NCBI GenBank assembly: GCA_016786615.1
Contig: JAEUVX010000011.1
Coordinates: 285,483 to 349,482, forward strand
Direction: 5' to 3'
Length of the DNA: 64,000 bases
Source of the DNA: Flavipsychrobacter sp.
GTDB taxonomy: Bacteria; Bacteroidota; Bacteroidia; Chitinophagales; Chitinophagaceae
Shown here: piece after piece, positions 15,668 through 24,880 of the stretch
How the letters are laid out: each line of letters starts with the position of its first letter
Numbering within the stretch: position 1 is the first letter of the stretch
The notes under the pieces: model-generated
The model's database searches: none
What the model was told of the DNA's origin: nothing
The model's input: only the letters and a program-made list of their open reading frames with translations
Made by a program: the position numbers and the translations under genes

Positions 15668-17281
15668 TTACTTACCGGAAGATGCACCCAGTCCTTTTTT
15701 GATTTCTTTTGCGGTAGGGTTATTGGGGTCTATTGCCTCTATCTTCTGCACCAGTTCCATAGTCTTCACCTTATCCTTTTTATTGTAGTGATAGATAGCA
15801 GTGTACTGATATGCCTGCATCAGGTCATTCGGCTTACGCGTGTAAGTAGCAGGCACTTCCATCTCCAGCCATTTGGTATAGTATGGCACTGCAAGGCCCT
15901 GTGTGGCATCATTATCTATTGCTGCTGCTGAACGTCCGCTCCAATAATGGCCAGATGGCTCCGCAGGGAATTTTTCTGTCATAGCACCAAAGCTTTTCAG
16001 TGCATTTTCATATTCTCTGCCATAGTATTTTGAAAAACCTGCGTAGAAGTAATCTGTTACTGTAGCGGCTGGCATTTCACTCAGTATTTTATCATACCAC
16101 TTAGCCGCCAGCAACCATTCTTTAGCGTCCCTCAACGCTTCGCCGTTTTCACGATATGCAATCATCTTATTTTTTGCAGTGTCTGCATCTACAGCTTTCT
16201 GCAAATAAGTATTGGCTTCGTCCACCATGCTGTTTTGCAATAGTATCTTAGCATACATCCTGTAGTCGCTCGGGCTGTTTTTTGATGCATCTTGTCTTTC
16301 AAAATACATACGTGCATTCTTTAAAGCATTTGCAGAATCTTTCAATTCGTACAGACTGAACGCAAGCAGGCCGTAAAACCTTGTTTCAGGTTTCAGGTTG
16401 ATTAATTCCTGTGCTTTGGCTGCCGCATCTTTGTAATTTTTAGAAAGGAACAGGATATCCATGTGCTTTTCTGTAACTACAGGAGAAGGGTCTGCTAACC
16501 TGATATATTCGTCAACATTTTTCTTAGCAAGGTCATACTTACCAACAGAAGTATAGGCATCTGCCAGATCGCGATATGGCAACGGATTGGCAGGGTCAGC
16601 TTCTTTAGCTTTCTCCCAGTTTTCCAGAGCCAGTTTGTATGTTTTAGCTTCATACCACAACTTACCGATACGAGAGAGTGCCAATGAGTTTTTGGGATCT
16701 TTCTCTACTACTTTTTCGTAGTTGCTCATGGCTTCGCCACCACCACCACTTGGCAGCTTCAGAAATGCATCAGCTAATGATATGCGCATATCCAGGTTGT
16801 CGTAATTGGCCAATGCCGCTTTATACCAGTCTATGGCCTGCTGAGCATCGCCACCTTTGGTATATGTAATAGCATCAGCAGCGTATTTCAGTTGTTCCCA
16901 CTCTTTCTTTTTAGCCTTTGATGCTAAATCGCTCGCAGCCTTCATACCTTCTGCAGTTTTACCTTCTGCAAAAAGCACACGTGCCAATCCTGCAACATTG
17001 GCATTATGGTTTGGCTGCTTCAGAAATATATTGCGTGCGGCATCTTTATTACCAAGTTGCAATTCTGCCAGGCCCAGATAATAGTTTGCCAACGGGTTAG
17101 TACCTGCAAGCGGCTCAAGCGTTTTCTTTGCTGTCTGGTAACGCTCGTAGTTATACATTTTAATACCTTCTTCCAGTGTCTGCGCCTTCACACTTGTAGC
17201 AAGTGCAACGGTTGCAGCCATCATTACAATCGATTGTCTCATTTTCATTTGTTGTACGTATTTAGTGTACAGTTGTTTCAA
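15668..17281 (-). CDS. Exported tetratricopeptide-repeat protein next to PstS
   Basis: The 537-residue product carries a signal peptide (MKMRQSIVMMAATVALATSVKAQ when read from the ATG at 17248; the longer ATG at 17281 adds 11 residues) and then TPR units over most of its length, for example MYNYERYQTAKKTLEPL, SLALSRIGKLWYEAKTYKLAL and PYRDLADAYTSVGKYDLAKK. It lies 27 nt after a PstS-like lipoprotein gene. In many Bacteroidota a TPR protein closes the exbB-exbD-tonB-pstS cluster, so a role in energised outer-membrane uptake is inferred from context, not from its own motifs. Confidence 0.85.
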   Translation of the reverse strand: MKQLYTKYVQQMKMRQSIVMMAATVALATSVKAQTLEEGIKMYNYERYQTAKKTLEPLAGTNPLANYYLGLAELQLGNKDAARNIFLKQPNHNANVAGLARVLFAEGKTAEGMKAASDLASKAKKKEWEQLKYAADAITYTKGGDAQQAIDWYKAALANYDNLDMRISLADAFLKLPSGGGGEAMSNYEKVVEKDPKNSLALSRIGKLWYEAKTYKLALENWEKAKEADPANPLPYRDLADAYTSVGKYDLAKKNVDEYIRLADPSPVVTEKHMDILFLSKNYKDAAAKAQELINLKPETRFYGLLAFSLYELKDSANALKNARMYFERQDASKNSPSDYRMYAKILLQNSMVDEANTYLQKAVDADTAKNKMIAYRENGEALRDAKEWLLAAKWYDKILSEMPAATVTDYFYAGFSKYYGREYENALKSFGAMTEKFPAEPSGHYWSGRSAAAIDNDATQGLAVPYYTKWLEMEVPATYTRKPNDLMQAYQYTAIYHYNKKDKVKTMELVQKIEAIDPNNPTAKEIKKGLGASSGK

Positions 17282-17308
17282 TATTAGTTACTGTTTAGAC
17301 TATTAATT

Positions 17309-18226
17309 TTACTGAGGGTTTGAATTAACCGCAGCCTGCCTGAAGATTATGTTACTCCTCAAAGGGAATAATCTCGCCTGCTTAAATATCAACTGTCCTC
17401 TTTCTTTACTTAAAAAATTTGCAAGGCCTGTAGCCAAACCCGGATATGTTTCCCTGTGAATAAAATACAGGTTACGTGTCAGCGGATACCAATCAGGCGC
17501 AATATATGCCTGGTATGGCAGGTATTCCTTTTGCAAACTATCGTGTACTAAAGCCGCTACCTTTACATCTTTAATAAATGCCATGCCTTCCGCATCGTTA
17601 TAATCACTTATATAGCTTACACCTACAAAACCAATTGCATCCGGATTGTTTGCCACATATTTTATCACACTGTCATTACCTTTTGCAGCAAATACATTTG
17701 CACCAAGTTTTTGCCCGGGTATCAGTGAATCTGTAACATAGCGTACCGTACTGGAGCCCTGATTATCGAATACCACGGTATATTTTTTACTGTACACACC
17801 TGTTAATATTCCTTTCAGCTGGCTTTTGCTGAGTATCGTATCTGCAGATGCTTTGTTGAAAACAACTGCCACAGCATCTTTTGCTATTGCCAGTGATGTT
17901 GGCACCACTTTTTTATCTTCGAGCATTTTCTTCTCATCAGTACTCAATTCTCTTGTCACCAATATCAGCCTTGCCTTATCGTTCAAAAAGTCTTTGATAC
18001 ATTCCGACTCGGGTTTATAATGCACATTCACATGCGCGTCTGGGAAACTACTATCGAACACACGCATCTGTTGTTCTATAATAGGCCTGTATGTTTCATC
18101 AACACTTATATCTATAGTTCCGCTGCTAAGCGTATCTGCAGGTTGCTTTGCTTTATCATCACTGCACGAAGCTGCAAACAATACCAAGCCGGCACTAATC
18201 AATATATTCTTCAAACCCTGTACCAT
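17309..18226 (-). CDS. PstS-like substrate-binding lipoprotein
   Basis: This is a periplasmic binding protein of the phosphate-binding (PBP_like_2) type. From the ATG at 18226 the product is 305 residues with a lipoprotein signal (ILISAGLVLFAASC, Cys being the lipidated residue); an ATG at 18235 is also in frame. The phosphate-loop-like motifs VFDNQGSSTVRYVTD and IGFVGVSYISDYND are present, as is the N-terminal GTIDISVDETYRPIIEQQM. No pstC, pstA or pstB permease or ATPase lies in the window. In Bacteroidota such orphans occur in TonB/ExbBD clusters, which fits the following TPR gene. Phosphate binding is likely by family only. Confidence 0.82.
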   Translation of the reverse strand: MVQGLKNILISAGLVLFAASCSDDKAKQPADTLSSGTIDISVDETYRPIIEQQMRVFDSSFPDAHVNVHYKPESECIKDFLNDKARLILVTRELSTDEKKMLEDKKVVPTSLAIAKDAVAVVFNKASADTILSKSQLKGILTGVYSKKYTVVFDNQGSSTVRYVTDSLIPGQKLGANVFAAKGNDSVIKYVANNPDAIGFVGVSYISDYNDAEGMAFIKDVKVAALVHDSLQKEYLPYQAYIAPDWYPLTRNLYFIHRETYPGLATGLANFLSKERGQLIFKQARLFPLRSNIIFRQAAVNSNPQ

Positions 18227-18320
18227 GAGGTGCAATTTTAGTCAATATTCTAAAAAAACGTATGAATACTCTTTATGTTGTAACATTAATTTAACAGCAC
18301 TGTCAGCTCTGTGTAAATTA

Positions 18321-18563
18321 TTACCTGCTTCGCTTTCTGTACTTCATATCCGTTACCCCACGCCAAATACGAAAGATGCCGTAAAATAACATCAAAGCAC
18401 CCAGAGCATATGCTAAGCCTACAGGCAATTCCATAGCACCAAATGCATTCAGGTAAAACAAGAAAAAACTCATGATAAGATAAAACACGCCCATACCGAT
18501 ATGCATTGTTGTCCTGAAGGAGGAATATGCATTATTATTATCGTTTCGCTCTTCGTAACTCAT
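18321..18563 (-). CDS. Small two-helix membrane protein
   Basis: The 80-residue protein has a polar N-terminus (MSYEERNDNNNAYSSF), two hydrophobic helices (about residues 22-42, GMGVFYLIMSFFLFYLNAFGA, and 46-66) and a basic C-terminus ending MKYRKRSR, which places the ends in the cytoplasm by the positive-inside rule. I do not recognise a named family. It is upstream of the PstS-like gene on the same strand (94 nt), so it may belong to that cluster. A -7 box TAATTTTG lies 23 bases upstream. Confidence 0.7.
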   Translation of the reverse strand: MSYEERNDNNNAYSSFRTTMHIGMGVFYLIMSFFLFYLNAFGAMELPVGLAYALGALMLFYGIFRIWRGVTDMKYRKRSR

Positions 18564-18585
18564 TATACGCCGTTTAATTGAGGTG

Positions 18586-18593
18586 CAAAATTA
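18586..18593 (-). promoter_or_regulatory. Promoter -7 element for the small membrane protein gene
   Basis: TAATTTTG on the minus strand matches TAnnTTTG; the leader to the ATG at 18563 would be about 15 nt. Confidence 0.5.
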
Positions 18594-18729
18594 GTTTAAT
18601 ATTATTGCAGAACATCAGCTTTTGCTTATAATTCTGCCTATAATATTATAGAAGCAAAAAACGGAGCAATCCATAAGTAGTATAGTTTATTTAACTAATC
18701 CTTAGATAATCACAGACTTGTACAAAAAG

Positions 18730-18760
18730 AAAAAGAGACTGTACAAAACAGTCTCTTTTT
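18730..18760. terminator. Terminator after the Lys/Ala repeat gene
   Basis: A 13-bp stem (AAAAAGAGACTGT with ACAGTCTCTTTTT) and 5-nt loop lie just past the stop of the repeat gene; on the minus strand a T-run follows. It ends the rplU-rpmA transcript. Confidence 0.88.
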
Positions 18761-18780
18761 TTGGATTCGCTAAGTTTAAA

Positions 18781-19047
18781 TTATTTTTTCTTAGCGGCTG
18801 CCTTTTTAGGGGCTGCATTTGCTTTTGGAGCAGCTTTCTTAGGAGCCGCTTTTTTTGCAGCAGCTTTCTTAGGAGCCGCTTTTTTTGCAGCAGCTTTCTT
18901 AGGAGCCGCTTTCTTTGCAGCAGCTTTTTTAGGAGCCGCTTTCTTTGCTGCAGCTTTTTTAGGAGCTGCTTTTTTCGCAGCTGCTTTTTTAGGAGCTGCT
19001 TTTTTGGCTGCAGCTTTTTTAGGAGCTGCTTTTTTTGCTGTTGCCAT
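18781..19047 (-). CDS. Histone H1-like Lys/Ala/Pro repeat protein
   Basis: The 88-residue protein is almost entirely a 10-residue repeat, KKAAPKKAAA, after a short start (MATAKKAAP) and before a KANAAPKKAAAKKK end. This composition matches bacterial H1-like DNA-binding proteins (Hc1/AlgP-type tails), which bind DNA non-specifically through lysines; no globular domain is present. The DNA consists of about seven 30-bp units (18841-19047). It lies 59 nt downstream of rpmA on the same strand and ends at a terminator, so it is probably expressed with ribosomal proteins bL21 and bL27. A nucleoid role is inferred from composition only. Confidence 0.82.
   Translation of the reverse strand: MATAKKAAPKKAAAKKAAPKKAAAKKAAPKKAAAKKAAPKKAAAKKAAPKKAAAKKAAPKKAAAKKAAPKKAAPKANAAPKKAAAKKK
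18841..19047 (-). repeat. 30-bp tandem repeat array inside the H1-like gene
   Basis: Seven consecutive units of 30 bp, each encoding one KKAAPKKAAA block. Units at 18841-18870 and 18871-18900 are identical; units toward the gene start differ by a few synonymous bases. This gradient suggests recent duplication at the 3' end of the gene. Confidence 0.9.
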
Positions 19048-19106
19048 AACTGTGTGAATTTAAGGGTTAAACAAAAACCTTTATATATGGCAAACAGCCA
19101 AGGGGG

Positions 19107-19376
19107 TTAGGCCTCGGCTGTAGCTGAAAATTCTTTAACTGATATTAAAGTCTTAGTACGAGTTTTGCGGAACTCAACGATACCATCTTTCAATGCGAAA
19201 ATGGTAAAGTCTTTACCAAGACCTACGTTTGTGCCAGGATGATAAACAGTACCACGCTGACGTACGATGATGTTTCCTGATATAGCAGGTTGGCCACCGT
19301 ATATTTTTACACCCAACCTTTTACTCTGCGAGTCCCGGTTGTTCTTTACGCTACCTTCACCTTTTTTATGTGCCAT
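19107..19376 (-). CDS. rpmA: Large ribosomal subunit protein bL27
   Basis: bL27 lies near the peptidyl-transferase centre. The 89-residue product shows [20 protein letters not shown], then [28 protein letters not shown] and [12 protein letters not shown], all diagnostic. There is no N-terminal extension of the type cleaved in Firmicutes. It follows rplU by 40 nt. Confidence 0.98.
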   Translation of the reverse strand: MAHKKGEGSVKNNRDSQSKRLGVKIYGGQPAISGNIIVRQRGTVYHPGTNVGLGKDFTIFALKDGIVEFRKTRTKTLISVKEFSATAEA

Positions 19377-19416
19377 TTCTTATGCTAACTATTTACGAAT
19401 TTACAAAAAAAATAAA

Positions 19417-19713
19417 TTATGCAATATCTTTTATTTTTATTTTGGTCAGATATTGACGGTGACCATTACTTTTCTGATAACCTTTGCGGCGTTTCTTCTT
19501 GAAAACAATCACTTTATCACCTTTCAGATGATCTACGATTTCCGCTTTCACTTTTACTGAATCAGTAAATTTGATATTGCCACCAGTTGAAGTCATCAGT
19601 ACTTCTGAGAACTCTACGTTTTCACCTACATTTCCTGACAGGCGGTGAACAAACAATTCATCATCTTTTTTAACCTTGAATTGTTGACCTGCTATATTAA
19701 CTATCGCAAACAT
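19417..19713 (-). CDS. rplU: Large ribosomal subunit protein bL21
   Basis: bL21 binds 23S rRNA domain with bL20. The 98-residue product shows MFAIVNIAGQQFKVKKDDEL at the N-terminus and KVIVFKKKRRKGYQKSNGHR near the C-terminus, the bL21 signature. It heads the rplU-rpmA-H1-like transcript and has a good two-box promoter. Confidence 0.97.
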   Translation of the reverse strand: MFAIVNIAGQQFKVKKDDELFVHRLSGNVGENVEFSEVLMTSTGGNIKFTDSVKVKAEIVDHLKGDKVIVFKKKRRKGYQKSNGHRQYLTKIKIKDIA

Positions 19714-19735
19714 GACGCTCCTAAAATATTTCGCG

Positions 19736-19768
19736 CAAAGGTAACATTATTTTTCCGTTATCCACAAA
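19736..19768 (-). promoter_or_regulatory. Promoter of rplU-rpmA
   Basis: Minus strand TTTG (19768-19765), 21 nt, TACCTTTG (19743-19736). Same -7 sequence as the rpmH promoter. Leader to the rplU ATG is about 15-20 nt. Confidence 0.75.
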
Positions 19769-19863
19769 TATTTTTTTATAATTTGTTGTCAGGGCAATTT
19801 ACTACTGAAAAATCACGTTATAATTTACCTGTTGTAATACATGTAATCTCATTGCCATAATTG

Positions 19864-19871
19864 TACTTTTG
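19864..19871 (+). promoter_or_regulatory. Promoter -7 element for the GH3 gene
   Basis: TACTTTTG matches TAnnTTTG and ends 17 bases before the ATG at 19889. Confidence 0.5.
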
Positions 19872-19888
19872 CTTTCCAAGTTTTTACG

Positions 19889-21385
19889 ATGAAGCTTAAA
19901 TCTTTCCTTGCCAGGCCTTATGCGTCCATTATTCATAGTCGTATAAGAAAAGGTATGGCTACTGCCGTAGCAGATCAGCAAAACATATTACAACAATTGC
20001 TGAAGGTTGGCAGCCGAACGGTTTTCGGGAAAGACCATAAGCTAAGTGACGTAAAAACATATGAGGAATTTAAAGCAGCCGTACCCATCCGCGACTATGA
20101 GGCATTAAAGCCTTATATAGAACAGGTAAAAAGTGGCCAGCAAAATGTGCTTTGGAAAGGTAAACCCATGTATTTTGCCAAAACATCGGGTACAACCAGC
20201 GGTGCAAAGTACATACCTATCAGTAAAGACTCCATATCTAATCACATAGATACTGCCCGCAACGCACTGCTTTGCTATATGGCAGAAAGTGGTAATACGG
20301 CATTTGCAGATGGCAAAATGATATTTCTGTCGGGCTCTCCGGTACTGGAACGTATCGGCGGCATTCCTACCGGCAGGCTTAGCGGCATAGTCAACCATTT
20401 TATACCCGGCTACCTACGCGGCAACCAGTTACCATCTTACGAAACCAACTGTATAGAAGACTGGGAACAAAAACTGGAAAAAATAGTATCGGAGACTGTA
20501 AATAAAGACATGACACTGATTAGTGGCATACCACCGTGGATGCAGATGTATTTTGACTGGCTTACAGAACGGAGTGGCAAAAAAATAAAGGACTTATTCC
20601 CCAATCTGCAGGTATTGGTGCACGGTGGTGTCAATTTTGAACCATATAAAGCCAAACTATTTGAAAGCCTCGGCGGGCCTATTGATACCGTTGAGACATT
20701 CCCCGCATCAGAGGGTTTTTTCGCATTCCAGGATACTTTAGACAAAGAAGGCCTGTTGCTGAATACAAATTCAGGTATATTCTTCGAATTCATCCCTGCC
20801 GGTGAAATATTCAATGATAACCCTACACGCTTATCGCTGGCAGATGTAAAAATCGGAGAGAATTATGCTTTAATCATCAACAGTAATGCAGGGCTTTGGG
20901 GCTATAATATAGGTGATACTATACGCTTTGTAAGCACCGACCCATACAGAATTGTCGTTACCGGGCGTATCAAACACTATATATCTGCTTTTGGTGAGCA
21001 TGTAATAGGCGAAGAGGTGGAACATGCAATATTGAATGCCGCTACTGAACAAAATGCCAGAATAATTGAGTTTACTGTTGCCCCTATGATACAAACTGAT
21101 GGCGAACTACCCTATCATGAGTGGTTTGTGTCTTTTGAACATACACCGCAAGACATAGCTACATTCAGCAAAGCAGTCGATGATAATTTGCGTAGAAAGA
21201 ATATCTATTACGACGACCTGATAAGAGGCAACATATTGCAACCATTGAAAATACGCCCGCTGCATGGCAATGCTTTTATTGAATACATGAAATCAGTAGG
21301 CAAACTGGGCGGGCAGAATAAAGTACCTCGTTTGAGCAATGACAGAACTATTGCCGATGCATTGAAACAATGGGCTGAATATTAG
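19889..21385 (+). CDS. GH3 family acyl-adenylate/amide ligase
   Basis: GH3 proteins belong to the adenylate-forming superfamily; plant members join amino acids to auxin or jasmonate, while bacterial members have unknown substrates. The 498-residue protein has the ATP-binding loop AKTSGTTSGAKYIPIS near residue 93, a substrate-region block ASEGFFAFQD near residue 272, and the motif DTIRFVSTDPYRIVVTGRIKHYISAFGEHVIGEEVEHAI leading into the C-terminal domain. Full length agrees with bacterial GH3 proteins (about 500). It is monocistronic with its own -7 box. Substrate cannot be inferred. Confidence 0.9.
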   Translation: MKLKSFLARPYASIIHSRIRKGMATAVADQQNILQQLLKVGSRTVFGKDHKLSDVKTYEEFKAAVPIRDYEALKPYIEQVKSGQQNVLWKGKPMYFAKTSGTTSGAKYIPISKDSISNHIDTARNALLCYMAESGNTAFADGKMIFLSGSPVLERIGGIPTGRLSGIVNHFIPGYLRGNQLPSYETNCIEDWEQKLEKIVSETVNKDMTLISGIPPWMQMYFDWLTERSGKKIKDLFPNLQVLVHGGVNFEPYKAKLFESLGGPIDTVETFPASEGFFAFQDTLDKEGLLLNTNSGIFFEFIPAGEIFNDNPTRLSLADVKIGENYALIINSNAGLWGYNIGDTIRFVSTDPYRIVVTGRIKHYISAFGEHVIGEEVEHAILNAATEQNARIIEFTVAPMIQTDGELPYHEWFVSFEHTPQDIATFSKAVDDNLRRKNIYYDDLIRGNILQPLKIRPLHGNAFIEYMKSVGKLGGQNKVPRLSNDRTIADALKQWAEY

Positions 21386-21466
21386 AATCTTAACAATACT
21401 TTATTTTACCAAAAGCCCATCTATATCAATAAATTCAGCCAAATTTGCCTTTTGCAAATTTTTACA

Positions 21467-23998
21467 ATGCGTTTTTATTTCAGGGCTTTAGCCACGGTTT
21501 TATTCTTCAGCACAGGCAGTTCATTTGTTTTTGCACAGGCTCCAACTTCAGGAAAAGTAACAGGTAGTATAACAGATGCCGGTAATAAAGGCATGGGATA
21601 TGTTACAGTCACATTACTTAAACAGGATTCATCAGTTGTCAATGGCGACCTTACCAAAGATGATGGCAGCTTTTCTATAGCCCCAACAGGTATTGGTAAC
21701 TTTATTCTCCGTATATCCGGTATAGGAGCAGCAACCAAATACATAAACAACATCAATATCTCAGCAGATGCTCTTGAAAAAAATCTGGGCACTATAAAAG
21801 CAGGTTCAACTACCCAACAACTGAAGGGTGTAACTGTAACCGGCGAAAAAGCTGCTTTTGAAATGAACATTGATAAGAAAACTTTCAATGTAGATAAGAA
21901 CATTACAGCAACTGGCGGCAGTGCTACAGATGTATTACAAAACATCCCTTCGGTTTCGGTTGATGTTGATGGTTCGGTTTCACTGCGAGGAAAATCAAGT
22001 ATCATACTCATAGACGGAAAGCCTGCCACATTATTTGGCGGCGATGTTACCAGTGCACTGCAAAGCCTGCCATCTGCAAGCATTCAGAGTGTTGAGGTAA
22101 TTACCAATCCCTCATCAAAATACGATGCACAGGGCATGGCAGGCATCATCAATATCATCACAAAACGCGATAAGAAATTTGGCTTCAATGGCTCTGTAAC
22201 AGTTGGTGCCGGCACACGTGATAAGTATAACGGTAGCCTGAACCTGAATGTAAAAAATGAAAAATGGAATATATTCTTCAATAGCAGTGCGCGCTTCAAT
22301 CGCAATTACAATCGCACTACCAACGAGCGTAGCAATACAGGCACTGATGATTTTTTCAGCAGTTATGATGATAATATCCGCAAGTTCAATGGCTTCTTTA
22401 ATTCTATAGGAGCAGAATATATCATCAACAAAAAAAACAGCGTCACACTTACCCAAAACCTCAACAGAATGCAATGGGGTGGCAACGGTGTATCAAACTA
22501 CAAAGTATATAGCGGGGCGGCAATCGACTCTACGCAACGTCGAAGCTCTTATAGTGTAGGTGGTCCGCTGTCTTCTTCTACATCACTCGATTACAAACAC
22601 AAGTTTGCCAAAGAAAAACAAGAGCTGACAGCCAATGCTACTTATGCAAAAACATGGGTAGAACGCAACCAGGAATATGAAACCTATATACTGAATGGCG
22701 ATGGTACGCAGCGTAACCGTACTGTGTACCAGAAAGCACCGGGAAGCGGCAGTAATGCCAGCCTGAATGCACAGGTAGATTTCACCACACCATTGAATAA
22801 AAAAGACAAACTGGATGCAGGGTTAAAAACACAAATCGTAGAATTTGAAAGCAGGAATACCCCAACCATTGATTCAGGATTTGGTGCAAAAACTGATTTC
22901 ACATTACTGAACATATTTGAGTACAACCAGCAAACACATGCTGCCTATACCAATTATGGTGGCCAACGTGGCAACTGGGGTTACCAGGCTGGCTTACGCC
23001 TCGAATACTTTAGCTATAATGGCAGTACACAAACACTGATGGGTAAAAGTTATACCACTGAGTTCCTTAACCTGTTCCCCACAGCTTATGTTTCTTATAA
23101 ACTGCCAAAAGACCAGAATATATTTCTCAGTTACAGCCGCCGTACCAACAGACCGCACTTCATGCAGTTGATGCCATATATCGACTTATCGAACCCACAG
23201 GATACGAATATGGGCAACCCTAATCTGAAGCCTGAGTTTATCAACAATATGGAACTGAACTATAGTAAATCCTTCAAAAAGGGGCATAACCTTACTGCCA
23301 GTGCTTACTATCAATACACAGAAAGTATGATAGAACGCTATCGTAAATTTTACAGTGATGGTACCACTTTTACTCAGCCTCAAAACCTGAATACAGGTAT
23401 TACATACGGATTGGAAATGATTGGCAAAGCACAATTGATACCGATTTGGGATGCAACACTCAGCTTTAACTTCTTCCAGAACGAAGTACGTGGTGCTAAT
23501 ATAGACCCGGTACTGAATAACAGCGGCTTTAGTTGGTTCAGCAAACTGAATACCAACCTGAAACTACCTGAAGGATTTTCATTACAGATAAATGGCAACT
23601 ACGAGGCTCCCAAAGTAGCTGCGCAAGGCACATTGCAGGAGGTATATTGGCTGGATATTGCAGTTCGCAAAAACCTGCTTAAAAACAAGGCAACTTTAGT
23701 TGTCAATGTATCCGACATCTTTAACACACGCAAATACACAACTACATTCGATTACCCGTCGTATAATCAAACCACCTACCGCGACAGAGAAACAAGGATT
23801 GGTAACATAAGTTTCACATATCGTTTCGGTAGTTCTGAAAACGGGAATAAAGAGCCCAAAGGAATGAATGGTAACAGCCGCCGAGGTAATAAAGAGCAGA
23901 AAAATCAACAAACAAAAGAACGGGAAAACCTTAAAACAGACGAAGGGAGCGGTGGCGGAGAAGGCGGACAAAGCGTTCCTGCACCTTCCGGTAGTTAA
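21467..23998 (+). CDS. TonB-dependent receptor-like outer-membrane protein (OMP_b-brl_3 type)
   Basis: From the ATG at 21467 the product is 843 residues with a signal peptide (MRFYFRALATVLFFSTGSSFVFAQ). A carboxypeptidase-regulatory-like beta-sandwich follows (GKVTGSITDAGNKGMGYVTV), then a plug domain (GGSATDVLQNIPSVSVDVDG; ASIQSVEVITNPSSKYDAQG), then a large beta-barrel. The barrel is of the outer-membrane beta-barrel family 3 class common in Bacteroidota, and no canonical TonB box is obvious. The C-terminus is extended past the barrel by a hydrophilic tail rich in Asn, Lys, Gln, Gly and Ser (about 50 residues), unusual because barrels normally end at the last strand. A DUF4197 gene follows after 42 nt. 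Ligand unknown. Confidence 0.88.
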   Translation: MRFYFRALATVLFFSTGSSFVFAQAPTSGKVTGSITDAGNKGMGYVTVTLLKQDSSVVNGDLTKDDGSFSIAPTGIGNFILRISGIGAATKYINNINISADALEKNLGTIKAGSTTQQLKGVTVTGEKAAFEMNIDKKTFNVDKNITATGGSATDVLQNIPSVSVDVDGSVSLRGKSSIILIDGKPATLFGGDVTSALQSLPSASIQSVEVITNPSSKYDAQGMAGIINIITKRDKKFGFNGSVTVGAGTRDKYNGSLNLNVKNEKWNIFFNSSARFNRNYNRTTNERSNTGTDDFFSSYDDNIRKFNGFFNSIGAEYIINKKNSVTLTQNLNRMQWGGNGVSNYKVYSGAAIDSTQRRSSYSVGGPLSSSTSLDYKHKFAKEKQELTANATYAKTWVERNQEYETYILNGDGTQRNRTVYQKAPGSGSNASLNAQVDFTTPLNKKDKLDAGLKTQIVEFESRNTPTIDSGFGAKTDFTLLNIFEYNQQTHAAYTNYGGQRGNWGYQAGLRLEYFSYNGSTQTLMGKSYTTEFLNLFPTAYVSYKLPKDQNIFLSYSRRTNRPHFMQLMPYIDLSNPQDTNMGNPNLKPEFINNMELNYSKSFKKGHNLTASAYYQYTESMIERYRKFYSDGTTFTQPQNLNTGITYGLEMIGKAQLIPIWDATLSFNFFQNEVRGANIDPVLNNSGFSWFSKLNTNLKLPEGFSLQINGNYEAPKVAAQGTLQEVYWLDIAVRKNLLKNKATLVVNVSDIFNTRKYTTTFDYPSYNQTTYRDRETRIGNISFTYRFGSSENGNKEPKGMNGNSRRGNKEQKNQQTKERENLKTDEGSGGGEGGQSVPAPSGS

Positions 23999-24040
23999 TA
24001 ATTGGTATTATATTTGGTAACACTATTGAAAAAGTATCAA

Positions 24041-24835
24041 ATGAAACAGATAGTAAAAACATTGCTTGTAGCAGGAGTTGCGTTAGGTAGTACAATGAGT
24101 GCAGATGCCCAGACTTTGAAAGATTGGGTTAACAAAGCTAATACAGTAGTAAACGGCGGTAGCGGCAACAACAATTCGGGCAACGGCAATAACAATAACA
24201 ATGGTAGTGGCGGGTCGCTGAATAATATCAGCAACAACGAAATTGTTACGGCATTAAGACAAGCACTGGAGATAGGTACAAAAAACGCTGCCGGCAAGCT
24301 TAACATCACTAATGGCTTTTTTGGCAATCAAATCATAAAAGTATTAATGCCGCCGGAAGCACGCCAGATAGAAAGCACACTTCGTTCATTAGGCATGGGC
24401 GCACAAGTAGATAAGGCAATCCTTTCTATGAACCGTGCTGCTGAAGATGCTGCAGGGAAAGCGGTGCCAATATTTGTTAATGCCATTACAAGTATGTCTA
24501 TACAAGACGGTGTCGGCATCGTTCGTGGCGGACAAGGTGCTGCAACTAATTACCTGAAAGGAAGAACAACTGCTGCTCTTACATCAGAGTTTCGCCCTGT
24601 AATACAGAATTCATTAAATAAAGTAGGTGCCACCCGCTATTGGGCAGATATTGTAAACATCTACAACCGCCTGCCGACAGTACGCAATAAAGTGAACCCC
24701 GACCTGACAGGGTATGTAACAGAACGTGCACTGAATGGATTGTTCGTTACCATAGCAGACGAAGAAAACAAAATACGCCTCAACCCGGCATCAAGGGTTA
24801 CTGATTTATTGAAAAAAGTATTCGGTTCTAATTAA
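24041..24835 (+). CDS. DUF4197 family exported protein
   Basis: From the ATG at 24041 the product is 264 residues: signal peptide (MKQIVKTLLVAGVALGSTMSADAQ), a low-complexity Gly/Asn linker (GGSGNNNSGNGNNNNNGSGG), then the DUF4197 domain. Typical segments are EIVTALRQALEIGTKNAAGK, IKVLMPPEARQIESTLRSLG and PDLTGYVTERALNGLFVTIA. The function of the family is unknown; members are periplasmic and all-helical. It follows the receptor gene closely and is likely co-transcribed. The upstream in-frame start at 24002 is rejected because it would bury the signal peptide. Confidence 0.88.
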   Translation: MKQIVKTLLVAGVALGSTMSADAQTLKDWVNKANTVVNGGSGNNNSGNGNNNNNGSGGSLNNISNNEIVTALRQALEIGTKNAAGKLNITNGFFGNQIIKVLMPPEARQIESTLRSLGMGAQVDKAILSMNRAAEDAAGKAVPIFVNAITSMSIQDGVGIVRGGQGAATNYLKGRTTAALTSEFRPVIQNSLNKVGATRYWADIVNIYNRLPTVRNKVNPDLTGYVTERALNGLFVTIADEENKIRLNPASRVTDLLKKVFGSN

Positions 24836-24880
24836 TCATATAACGTCTTAACCTTAGTCTTCACACTGTTACTACATTTT

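Noticed and set aside
18761-19057. Plus-strand Ala/Phe-rich frame opposite the H1-like gene
   Set aside because: Mirror of the 30-bp repeat array; the minus frame has a start, position in an operon and terminator.
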